Origin: Solirubrobacterales bacterium
Lineage (GTDB): Bacteria; Actinomycetota; Thermoleophilia; Solirubrobacterales; 70-9
Direction of reading: 5' to 3'
Assembly: GCA_030835185.1 (NCBI GenBank)
Contig: JAUQWL010000041.1
Coordinates: forward strand, 1 to 15,298
Length of the DNA stretch: 15,298 nucleotides
Below the pieces are notes generated by a model that saw only the letters and a program-made list of their open reading frames with translations, searched no databases and was not told the origin of the DNA. Each line of letters begins with the position of its first letter. Within the stretch, counting starts at the first letter, position 1. The position numbers were made by a program, and so were the translations under genes. Positions 1 to 6,637 of the stretch are shown piece by piece.

Positions 1-816
1 GGCTGCAAGCTCTCCGGTGCCAAACTGCGCCCCTTCCGCCACAACCAGACCGAGAAGCTGGAAAAGATGCTCCAGCGGGCCCAGAACGACGGGGGCGGCA
101 TTCTGGTCGTGGTCGACGGGGTCTACTCGATGGAGGGCGACCTGCCCGACCTGCCACGGGTGGCCGAACTGGCCCGTCATTACGGTGCGCGGCTGATGGT
201 CGACGAAGCCCATGGCGTCGGCGTGCTCGGCGAACGCGGAGCCGGGGCGACCGAGCTTTTCGGCCTGGAGGACAGGGTGGACCTGCGGATGGGCACGTTC
301 TCGAAGAGCCTCGCCTCCTGCGGCGGCTTCATCGCCGGCTCAGCCGACGTGATCGAGTACCTGAAGATCACCTCGCGCTCTTTCATTTTCAGCGCATCGG
401 GGGTACCGGCCGCGGTCGGCGCGGCACTCGAGGCGGTGAAGATCTGCCGGAGCGAAGGACCCGGGCTCTACGCGAAACTGCTCGACAATTCCGAATACCT
501 GCGGGAGGGCCTCAAGTCGATCGGCCTGAAGGTGATCGAGCCCGGCCACATGCCCGACGGCTCGGTGGCGACGACCCCGGTGGTACCGGTGGTGATCGGC
601 GACGACTGGAAGGCGATCCTGATCTGGAAGGCCCTCTTCGAAGAGGGCGTCTACACCAACGTGGCGATCCATCCGGCCGTGCCTCACGGTGGGGCGCTGC
701 TGCGGACGAGCCTGATGGCGACCCATGAGAAGACCCACCTCGACCGCGCTCTCGGGATCATCGAAGAGACCGCCGGACAGTTCGACGACCTGCCTTCGCC
801 AGACGGCGACGCATGA
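1..816 (+). CDS. PLP-dependent 2-amino-3-oxoacid synthase (AONS/SPT/KBL family), 5' truncated
   Basis: The frame is open from base 1, so the N-terminus lies outside the window; 271 residues remain of a family usually about 390-420 long. The family joins an amino acid to an acyl-CoA with loss of CO2, using pyridoxal phosphate in the cytoplasm. Visible are VDEAHGVGVLG (visible residues 67-77), whose Asp68 and His71 contact the cofactor, and GTFSKSLASCGG (98-109), where Lys102 is the Schiff-base lysine. The C-terminal part carries GVYTNVAIHPAVP and LLRTSLMATH, typical of the small domain. Members make biotin precursor (BioF), sphingoid bases (serine palmitoyltransferase) or aminoacetone-type products (Kbl). 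The visible part does not decide between these, and no biotin genes lie nearby. The family is secure and the substrate is not. Confidence 0.9.
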   Translation, partial: GCKLSGAKLRPFRHNQTEKLEKMLQRAQNDGGGILVVVDGVYSMEGDLPDLPRVAELARHYGARLMVDEAHGVGVLGERGAGATELFGLEDRVDLRMGTFSKSLASCGGFIAGSADVIEYLKITSRSFIFSASGVPAAVGAALEAVKICRSEGPGLYAKLLDNSEYLREGLKSIGLKVIEPGHMPDGSVATTPVVPVVIGDDWKAILIWKALFEEGVYTNVAIHPAVPHGGALLRTSLMATHEKTHLDRALGIIEETAGQFDDLPSPDGDA

Positions 817-903
817 CCCGGGTATCGCGAAGCAGCGATCCGGTTTCGCCGGACGGGATTGAAAATAATTACTGCTACTTGCGAGTTTCCGAGCTGATCC
901 ACG

Positions 904-932
904 TTGACGCTTCGAGGCGATTTGAATAGGTT
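904..932 (+). promoter_or_regulatory. Predicted promoter of the integration host factor gene
   Basis: A TTGACG -35 element at 904-909 is followed after exactly 17 bases by TAGGTT at 927-932, which fits the actinobacterial -10 pattern TAnnnT. It lies in the only AT-enriched part of this intergenic stretch. Transcription would start near 939, giving a leader of about 119 bases before the GTG at 1058. The leader would begin with an inverted repeat: CGTCACC at 939-945 pairs with GGTGACG at 966-972. This is a motif match only. Confidence 0.55.
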
Positions 933-1042
933 GGTTGTCGTCACCTGAGTCGTGAGTCTTGTCCGGGTGACGTGGGAACCGGAATGGTCGCCAGACCTTC
1001 GAGAGTCCGATGTCGCAGACCAGTCATGAATACAACCCGTCC

Positions 1043-1050
1043 GAGGGAGG
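1043..1050 (+). promoter_or_regulatory. Ribosome binding site that fixes the GTG start at 1058
   Basis: GAGGGAGG lies seven bases before an in-frame GTG at 1058. The upstream ATG at 1010 in the same frame has no comparable purine-rich sequence, and the 16 residues it would add are not conserved-looking. This favours the GTG as the true start. Confidence 0.75.
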
Positions 1051-1057
1051 ATCGCCA

Positions 1058-1390
1058 GTGGAAGCAACCGTCAGCCCAGCGCCCGTCTCAGAGGAATCAG
1101 TCCCCCAGCACCTTCAGGCGCTGGAGCGAGCCAACCGGGTACGCCTGGCCCGGGCCGGGCTCAAACGATCAATCGCGAGCGGCGAAGTACCGGTGACGCG
1201 GGTCATCGCCGAGTGTCCCTGGGAGGCGAGCACGATGACGCTTTCCGAGCTGCTGCGCAGCCAGTCGCGCTGGGGCCGCACGCGCACCCGCAAGCTGTTG
1301 TCTTCAGTCGGCCTGAACGAGAACAAGAGGCTCGAGACTTTGACCGAGCGTCAGCGCATGCTCCTGGTCAGCCAGCTCCGTCCCCACTGA
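1058..1390 (+). CDS. Integration host factor, actinobacterial type (mIHF-like)
   Basis: This 110-residue basic protein is a nucleoid-associated DNA-binding protein of the actinobacterial IHF family, which is unrelated in fold to E. coli IHF-alpha/beta. The layout matches the family of about 105 residues: a long N-terminal helix rich in Arg/Ala (about 18-42), a linker with MTLSELLRSQ, a helix-hairpin-helix-like DNA-binding segment (about 65-87, RWGRTRTRKLLSSVGL), and a closing helix with LTERQRMLLVSQL. The family bends DNA and affects replication, recombination and global transcription. The GTG start is chosen for its strong SD; the ATG at 1010 would give 126 residues. The gene has its own predicted promoter, and a hairpin spans the stop codon. 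In many actinobacteria it neighbours guanylate kinase (gmk), but not within this window. Confidence 0.88.
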   Translation: MEATVSPAPVSEESVPQHLQALERANRVRLARAGLKRSIASGEVPVTRVIAECPWEASTMTLSELLRSQSRWGRTRTRKLLSSVGLNENKRLETLTERQRMLLVSQLRPH

Positions 1391-1405
1391 AGAGGGGGAC
1401 GGAGC
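1375..1405 (+). terminator. Stem-loop overlapping the IHF stop codon
   Basis: GCTCCGTCCCC at 1375-1385 pairs perfectly with GGGGACGGAGC at 1395-1405, an 11-bp stem with a nine-base loop that contains the TGA stop codon (1388-1390). No T-run follows, so it is not a textbook intrinsic terminator. GC-rich hairpins without a U-tract are common at 3' ends in high-GC actinobacteria. It probably ends or protects the IHF transcript. Confidence 0.6.
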
Positions 1406-1420
1406 ACTTCAGAAGTTCGG

Positions 1421-1440
1421 GGCCGGTCCCTCAACCGGCC
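1421..1440. repeat. Inverted repeat, 7-bp arms
   Basis: GGCCGGT (1421-1427) and ACCGGCC (1434-1440) are perfect reverse complements around a six-base loop. They lie in the spacer between the convergent IHF gene and the six-gene minus-strand block, so the repeat may help stop transcription from either side. Confidence 0.5.
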
Positions 1441-1459
1441 GGTCCCGTCCCGGGCCCGG

Positions 1460-1540
1460 CTGCCAGTCCTGAGTGCGACCGCCGGGCGCGACTGCCAGTC
1501 CTGAGTGCGACCGCCGGGCGCGCCGCGCCTGAGTGCGACG
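1460..1540. repeat. GC-rich tandem repeat, about 2.5 copies
   Basis: A 32-base unit starting CTGCCAGTCCTGAGTGCGAC begins at 1460 and again at 1492, and 31 of 32 bases are identical. A third, shortened copy keeps the core CCTGAGTGCGAC at 1528-1539, spaced 28 bases from the previous core. The copies are adjacent, without unique spacers. This is a local duplication in non-coding DNA between convergent genes; no function can be read from it. Confidence 0.8.
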
Positions 1541-1550
1541 ACCCGGCCCG

Positions 1551-1588
1551 CCGCACCCGGGTATGGCCGCCGGGCCCGCCGGGTGCGG
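1551..1588. terminator. Hairpin downstream of the six-gene minus-strand operon
   Basis: CCGCACCCGG (1551-1560) and CCGGGTGCGG (1579-1588) form a perfect 10-bp stem around an 18-base loop that itself contains the palindrome CGGGCCCG. It lies about 43 bases beyond the stop codon of the last minus-strand gene and also downstream of the convergent IHF gene, so it may act as a bidirectional terminator. No T-run is present on either strand. Confidence 0.5.
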
Positions 1589-1630
1589 AACGCAGCCGGC
1601 CAACTGCGTCGACACCGACCTTGAAGGCTC

Positions 1631-2089
1631 TCAGCGGATCCTGAAGCTGAGTCCGCCGCTGGCCTTCTGGAAGGCTTTGCGCATCAGGGCGAACGAGAGT
1701 CCGAAAAGCGCCAGGCCGATCACCAGACAGAGCCAGAGCACCCAGCCGGCCAGGAAGTACGTGATCCCGGTCGCGACCATGAAGATGACGCCGGCCAGCA
1801 GGGTCGTGTGCGAGCGGTAGCCGGCGAAATGCTCGCGGATCGAAAGCTCGAGACCGCCGGCCGACCCGAGCAGCAGCCCGACCACGAGTGTCGTCATCCC
1901 GCCGGAGATGAATCCGATCAGGATCAGCACCAACCCAGTGAGCACGGTGATCTGGGTCAGCGGGAACGATCCCCAGGGGGCTTCCGGCCTCTCGTCGCGG
2001 CGGGGTCCGGGCCTGTCCTCCATCTGCGGCTCGCGCGACGGCGGCGGTCGCCTGGGCCTCCTGGACTTCTTCTTCGGCTTACTGGCCAT
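1631..2089 (-). CDS. Small four-helix membrane protein with basic, proline-rich tail
   Basis: This 152-residue protein is not one I recognise. Residues 1-40 are a charged, Arg/Lys/Pro-rich tail (KPKKKSRRPRRPPPSRE) with no hydrophobic stretch, predicted to stay in the cytoplasm. Four hydrophobic segments follow at about 46-62, 64-82, 96-112 and 114-136, with a short basic C-terminus (MRKAFQKASGG...RIR). The ATG at 2089 is chosen over an in-frame TTG at 2095 because ATG is stronger. Either start overlaps the upstream gene, whose stop is at 2079-2081, so translation is probably coupled. It is the last gene of the six-gene block, and its context suggests a membrane accessory of that transporter. 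No enzymatic motif is visible. Confidence 0.7.
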   Translation of the reverse strand: MASKPKKKSRRPRRPPPSREPQMEDRPGPRRDERPEAPWGSFPLTQITVLTGLVLILIGFISGGMTTLVVGLLLGSAGGLELSIREHFAGYRSHTTLLAGVIFMVATGITYFLAGWVLWLCLVIGLALFGLSFALMRKAFQKASGGLSFRIR

Positions 2090-3050
2090 CGGCAAGGGAG
2101 CGTACCTGCGAGCTCAGCTTCGCAACCGTGGTGCGACCGACTTCGGCCCGCTCCAGGACCCCGCCCCGAGCGACGAAGAGAAAGGTGGGGCAGCCACCCA
2201 CCCGGTAGATGTTCGAGACCGCGCCGTCGGTGTCGTGACCGACCGTGACCTTCCATCCCCGCTCCTCGATGAGATCCCGCACCCGCCCGCGGTCGTCGCG
2301 GACATTGATCGAGACCATGCCTACCCGGCCTTTGAAGCGCTCGGCGACCGTTTCGAAAACGTCCTGCTGGTCGATGCAGGCCGAGGCTGCGGTGGTGAAC
2401 CAGAAAGAGATCACCATCGGCCGGTCGAAGTAGTCGCAGATCCGCAGGACGTCTTCCCCCGGTACGTCGCAGGCTTCGTCCGGATCGATGTTCGCGTCCC
2501 CTTCCAGGCTGGATGTGGCGATCGGCACCGCGAACGGCGCGACCTTCTCACCGATTCCGACATCGCCGATCCCGACCGTGCCGGACTCCTGGCTGGTCAG
2601 CAGGTTGACCACGGCGGCGGCGACGATCAAGGCGAAGACGAGACCGACCAGGGCTCCGTAATTGAACGGGATCCTGATTCGATTCGATGCCCGTTCCGCG
2701 CCGTACGGCTGCGGGTCCCCGGCCGGGCCTTCGGAAGGGTTGTCGCCCGGGTACTCGACCCGGCGGCTCTCGCCCCGGCTGACGGCCGCGTCCGGGGCGC
2801 CACCGGCACGGGACCGTCGGCCACGCTCGCTTCGGCCGCCCTGCGACAAGCCGGGCGCGCCGGCGGCCCGGCCTTCGACCTCGTCTCCGGCCCGCCCTGC
2901 CGCGGCCGGTTCGTCGCTCTCCCCGCTGCGGCCGCTCAGCAGGTCGTCGATCTCACGATCGCGGTCCGAATCCCTTTCGCGCCCTGAATCGTCCCCGGGG
3001 TCCGGCCCGTCCTCGCGGTTCGCACCCCGCGGATCGACCGGCCCGCTCAC
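2079..3050 (-). CDS. Membrane-anchored thioredoxin-fold protein lacking a CXXC active site
   Basis: This 323-residue protein starts at a GTG that overlaps the upstream stop as GTGA. Residues 1-125 are hydrophilic and rich in Arg, Asp, Gly and Ser, apparently disordered. A single hydrophobic segment (about 131-151) is followed by an extracytoplasmic domain resembling the TlpA/ResA/AhpC-TSA thioredoxin fold. That domain has VISFWFTTAASAC (213-225) where the family has FWAxWCxxC, and GGCPTFLFV (285-293) with the cis-proline Pro288. The first catalytic cysteine is missing: only Cys225 remains near the active site, and Cys287 lies just before the cis-proline. Cys194 and Cys205 form another close pair. 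A normal CXXC disulfide reductase role is therefore unlikely. A redox-sensing, holdase or Cys225-Cys287-based role is possible. It sits directly behind a transporter with paired cysteines in its outer loops. Confidence 0.8.
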   Translation of the reverse strand: MSGPVDPRGANREDGPDPGDDSGRERDSDRDREIDDLLSGRSGESDEPAAAGRAGDEVEGRAAGAPGLSQGGRSERGRRSRAGGAPDAAVSRGESRRVEYPGDNPSEGPAGDPQPYGAERASNRIRIPFNYGALVGLVFALIVAAAVVNLLTSQESGTVGIGDVGIGEKVAPFAVPIATSSLEGDANIDPDEACDVPGEDVLRICDYFDRPMVISFWFTTAASACIDQQDVFETVAERFKGRVGMVSINVRDDRGRVRDLIEERGWKVTVGHDTDGAVSNIYRVGGCPTFLFVARGGVLERAEVGRTTVAKLSSQVRSLADGQ

Positions 3051-5524
3051 CGTCGCTCCATCCAGGTGAGCACCGCCGGCAGTACCAGTGCCACTCCGAG
3101 CAGGGCCACCCCGAGATCGAGGACAGCGATCAGACCGAACTCGCGCAGGATCCCGACGTCGCTGGTGACGAGAGCGGCAAAACCTGCGATGGCGGTGATG
3201 CCGGATGCGGCGATCGCCATACCTGTCCGACCGTACGAGTTGCGCAGGGCCGCCGCCGGAGCCAGACCGCCGGAGCGGTCCTGGTAGTAACGCGCCGCGA
3301 GGATGACGCTGAACTCGGTGGCGATCGCGATCACCATGACCGAGAGGATCGCCGAAAGCGGGTTCAGGGGGATGTCGAGCGTAGTCACCGTCAGCGACGA
3401 CCAGCCCCCGGCGACAATGATCGGCACCAGTGGCACCACGACCCGCCTCGGCGAACGGTAGACCGCCAGGAGGACAGCGGCAATCGAAACCAGCGCAATC
3501 AGGATCAACAGGTATCGCGACGCAGCCAGTGCGTCGACCGACTCGGTCACCACCACCGGCAGGCCGGCGAGTTCGGCGCTCACCCCCGGTGGCGGTCCGG
3601 CTCCGCCGTCCGGGGACTCGACCGCGTCGCGGATCATCCCGATCGCCTCGGACTGGCCGTCGACAGAGCCGGACCTGACGATGAACGGGATCTTGGTCTC
3701 GGTCGGCGATCCCTCCGGGCCGAGCCCGCCGGCGATGATCGCCTCACGCTCGTTCGGCGGAAGCGTCCGCAGCACTTCCCGGATCTGCGTTCCGCTCAGC
3801 CCGCGCCCTCCGTCGGGAACGAAGTCGGGGATGGACGGTCCGGGGCAGAGTTCGGCGCCCTCGCAGGAGACCTTTTCACCACGCTGGTAGCCGGAGTCGA
3901 CCAGAATCTCGTTCCTCACCCGATCGATCCAGCCGACGACCTCCGGATCGGTCACGTCGTCGGCACGGACGATCAGGTCGATCTCACCGGAGGAGCCGGT
4001 CGCTTCGTCGAGCCGGCCGAGGTCGGCCACCGCCGAATTCCGGCTGGGCAGGAGCTCGCTGATCTCTGTGGCCGGGCTCGACTGAGTGCTCACCGCCCAG
4101 CCACAGGCGGCGATCAGCACGCTGACAGCCAGCAGGCGGGCCGGTGCGAGGATCGAGAGCGCCATCGCGGACTTGCCCCCGTGGCGGAGAGCTTCGACCG
4201 GCCCGAATCGACCCACGCGCACCTCGCCGCCGCGACCCGGTCCCCGCAGCGACAGCGCGGCGAAGCCGAACAGGAAGGTGACCAGGAGACAGACCAGCAC
4301 ACCGCCACCGAGCAGCAGTCCGAACTCGGCGACCAGCGGGAACTGCGAGAAACCGAGCGAGGCAAAGCCGAAGGCTGTGGCCAGGCAGGCGGTGGCGATC
4401 ATCGGCATGCCCAGCCGTCCGGCGATCTTCGCCGCAACTGGCCCGTCGACGTTGCCGTCCATCTCGTCGAAGCGGGCCTGGATCTGTACGGCGTAATCGA
4501 CCGAGAGACCGATCAGGATCGGGGCCGCACCGAGAGCCGCCAGCGAGAGCTGGCCGCCGAGCAGGCGAAGCAACCCGGCCGCGACCAGTACCGAGCTGAG
4601 CGCCATCAGCAGGGGGAGCAGCCGCCAGGTGGACCCGAATACGAGTGACAGCGCGATCGACATCAGGATCAACGCCGCCACAGCGAGGATCGCCACACCG
4701 ATCTGAATCGAGTCGCCGAGCCCTTCGAATACCACCGGCGATCCCGAGACGACGTACGGACCGGTGCTGAGACGGGTGTCCTCGTCTTCGGCGACGGTGC
4801 GGATCAGATCGATCGTCTCACGGCGCTCGGTGTCGCTGAGGTCGGATCGGAGCCGCAGCAGAACCTGAGCGCTCTGTGCGTTCGGAAAGAGGTAAGAGAG
4901 CCTCGGCTTCGGCTGCGTGGGACGGACGCCGGTTCCGAAGACGACGCGATTGACGAAGTCCGGGTCGTCGAGCGTCGGCGGGGAGATCAGTCCGTAGCGG
5001 GAGATGATCCGGGTGGCGAACTGGAGGATCTGCTGGCGTTCTTCCTGGGCGCGCGGGCCGTCCGGGAGGTTCTCCAGCCGTTTGATCTGCTGCTCGTAGA
5101 GCGCGCTGATGCCGGCCGTCGCCCGACCGAGGAAGGTTGCCGGACCGGTCAGCACCTGAACCGGGTCGAGCTCCGAAAGGCGCTCGCAGGACTTGAACAG
5201 CTCGCCGCGACCCCGACTGATCTCCCCGGCCAGGCAGGTCTCGAGCACGCTGAGGTTCTCGAGGTTCTCCGCCGAGACGATCTCCTCGAGATCGCCCCGG
5301 GCGAGCACCACCACCGGATCGGTGCCGAAGGTCTTCTCGGCCCGCTCGGTCGCCCCGAAGCCATCGGTGCCGCGGTCGAAGAAGGCGTCGGTGACCGGCT
5401 GCACCTTCATGCCGGAGAGCCCGACCGCAGAGGCCGCCGCGAGGACCGTCAACAGGGCCAGCACCGGCCACGGCCGGCGTGCAACCGCTGCGGCGGCCGC
5501 CCCGTAGAGAGCCGCCAGGCTCAA
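3047..5524 (-). CDS. RND-superfamily transporter, MMPL/HAE3-like
   Basis: This 825-residue membrane protein has the duplicated RND layout. Each half has one helix (about 19-37 and 460-478), a large extracytoplasmic loop (about 40-270 and 480-665), and a bundle of five helices (about 272-427 and 669-820). The first half carries GLSVDYAVQIQARF (339-352) with the Asp343-Tyr344 pair typical of MMPL/HAE3 proton relays. The equivalent place in the second half reads IATEFSVILAARYY (734-747), without the Asp-Tyr pair. HAE3/MMPL proteins move lipids, hopanoids or other hydrophobes across or out of the membrane. Cys97/Cys113 and Cys554/Cys560 lie in the outer loops and could form disulfides. The start is TTG at 5524, overlapping the upstream TGA as TTGA; no SD is visible, so initiation is probably coupled. 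The substrate is unknown. Confidence 0.88.
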   Translation of the reverse strand: MSLAALYGAAAAAVARRPWPVLALLTVLAAASAVGLSGMKVQPVTDAFFDRGTDGFGATERAEKTFGTDPVVVLARGDLEEIVSAENLENLSVLETCLAGEISRGRGELFKSCERLSELDPVQVLTGPATFLGRATAGISALYEQQIKRLENLPDGPRAQEERQQILQFATRIISRYGLISPPTLDDPDFVNRVVFGTGVRPTQPKPRLSYLFPNAQSAQVLLRLRSDLSDTERRETIDLIRTVAEDEDTRLSTGPYVVSGSPVVFEGLGDSIQIGVAILAVAALILMSIALSLVFGSTWRLLPLLMALSSVLVAAGLLRLLGGQLSLAALGAAPILIGLSVDYAVQIQARFDEMDGNVDGPVAAKIAGRLGMPMIATACLATAFGFASLGFSQFPLVAEFGLLLGGGVLVCLLVTFLFGFAALSLRGPGRGGEVRVGRFGPVEALRHGGKSAMALSILAPARLLAVSVLIAACGWAVSTQSSPATEISELLPSRNSAVADLGRLDEATGSSGEIDLIVRADDVTDPEVVGWIDRVRNEILVDSGYQRGEKVSCEGAELCPGPSIPDFVPDGGRGLSGTQIREVLRTLPPNEREAIIAGGLGPEGSPTETKIPFIVRSGSVDGQSEAIGMIRDAVESPDGGAGPPPGVSAELAGLPVVVTESVDALAASRYLLILIALVSIAAVLLAVYRSPRRVVVPLVPIIVAGGWSSLTVTTLDIPLNPLSAILSVMVIAIATEFSVILAARYYQDRSGGLAPAAALRNSYGRTGMAIAASGITAIAGFAALVTSDVGILREFGLIAVLDLGVALLGVALVLPAVLTWMERR

Positions 5525-6633
5525 TCCATCGCGAGCGGACCGGTCACGTCAGCCCGGAGGAACTGGTGAACGAACTCGTTTTCGGATTCGAAGAGTTCGT
5601 CTTTCGGGCCGCTCTCGACGATCCGGCCCTTCCACAGCACGGCTATGAAGTCGGCGATGCGACGCGCCGTGCCGAGATCGTGGCTGATCACCAGGTAGCA
5701 GCCGCCGTTCTCGGCGTGGACCTCGCGGATCAGCTCGCAGAGCAGCGCCGTGCGCACCGGGTCCAGGCCCGAGTCGGGCTCGTCGAACATGACGATTTCG
5801 GGGTCGAGAACCAGGGCCCGGGCGAAGCCGGCCCGCTTGCGCATGCCGCCCGAGAGCTCATTCGGCATCTTGTAGTGGGCCTCGCCGAGCCCGACCTCGC
5901 GCAGGCGGCGGGTGACCACGTGCTCGATCTCGTCCTCACCGCGATCGGTGTGCTGGCGCAACGGGAAGGCGACGTTGTCGAAGATGTTCATCGAGCCGAA
6001 GAGGGCACCGTCCTGGAAGAGCAGGCCGAACTTCTTGCGCATTTCGAAGAGGTCGTCGTCACTCAGGTCCGGGACCGACTGGCCCTTGACGAGCACGTCG
6101 CCGGAGTCGGGGTAGAGCAGTCCGACGATGTGCTTGATCAGCACGCTCTTGCCGGTGCCGGACGGGCCGAGCACCATCGAGATCTGATCGTCCGGCAGGT
6201 CGAGGTTCAGTCCGTTGAGGATGCGGGTGCGGCCGAACTGCTTGACCAGGTCCTTGACCTCGATCGCGGCTGTGCCGCCGGCCTCGATCTTGGCCCCCGT
6301 ATGCCACTTGTAGGGGTCGGTGTCCCCCGGGTCCACTCCGGGCAGGAGGAAGTCGCGACCGAGAACCGCTCCGTCACCGGCGATAAACGGATCTTCGGGC
6401 TCGGGCTCCCCGGATACGGCGACGCGCGAGTCCGGCTCCTGATCCGCCGCGGTCCCGGTCGCGCCGTTGCCGGGTTCGGGATCCGCGCCGGAGGCGTCGA
6501 CTTCGTCTTCGGCCTCGATCGCCCCGGCGAGCTCGGAGGCGGGACCGACCTTTTCGACAGCCTCCTCGACCTCGGGCGACTCGATCTCCTCGGCCCCGTT
6601 TCCGGCACCATCCTTCGGGTTGTCGGTACTCAA
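5521..6633 (-). CDS. ABC transporter ATPase, MlaF/Mkl type, with long acidic N-terminal extension
   Basis: This 370-residue protein carries a complete ABC ATPase from about 123: Walker A GPSGTGKS (156-163), Q-loop Gln207, signature LSGGMRKR (260-267), Walker B VMFDE (281-285, catalytic Glu285) and switch His318. The sequence LFQDGALFGSMNIFDNVAFPL is characteristic of the MlaF/Ttg2A/Mkl branch that energises MlaE-type permeases for lipid or sterol transport. The first 120 or so residues are an unusual low-complexity tail rich in Glu, Asp, Ala, Gly and Pro, absent from standard MlaF (about 270 residues). The start is TTG at 6633, supported by AGGAGG eight bases upstream, which overlaps the end of the preceding permease gene. 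It is co-transcribed with both permeases. Family membership is firm; transport direction and cargo are not visible. Confidence 0.93.
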   Translation of the reverse strand: MSTDNPKDGAGNGAEEIESPEVEEAVEKVGPASELAGAIEAEDEVDASGADPEPGNGATGTAADQEPDSRVAVSGEPEPEDPFIAGDGAVLGRDFLLPGVDPGDTDPYKWHTGAKIEAGGTAAIEVKDLVKQFGRTRILNGLNLDLPDDQISMVLGPSGTGKSVLIKHIVGLLYPDSGDVLVKGQSVPDLSDDDLFEMRKKFGLLFQDGALFGSMNIFDNVAFPLRQHTDRGEDEIEHVVTRRLREVGLGEAHYKMPNELSGGMRKRAGFARALVLDPEIVMFDEPDSGLDPVRTALLCELIREVHAENGGCYLVISHDLGTARRIADFIAVLWKGRIVESGPKDELFESENEFVHQFLRADVTGPLAMD

Positions 6634-6637
6634 GCTC

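Noticed and set aside
842..860. Terminator after the oxoacid synthase gene
   Set aside because: TCCGG and CCGGA form only a five-base stem and no T-run follows on the plus strand; too weak to call.
1010..1057. ATG start for the integration host factor gene
   Set aside because: There is no SD before it, while the GTG at 1058 has GAGGGAGG seven bases upstream and gives the usual family length.
1460..1540. CRISPR-like repeat
   Set aside because: The units are directly adjacent with no unique spacers, there are under three copies, and no cas genes are present.
1908..2987. 359-residue open frame on the plus strand
   Set aside because: It is antisense to the thioredoxin-like and small membrane protein genes. 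Its composition is Arg/Asp/Gly/Ala-rich and no domain is seen.
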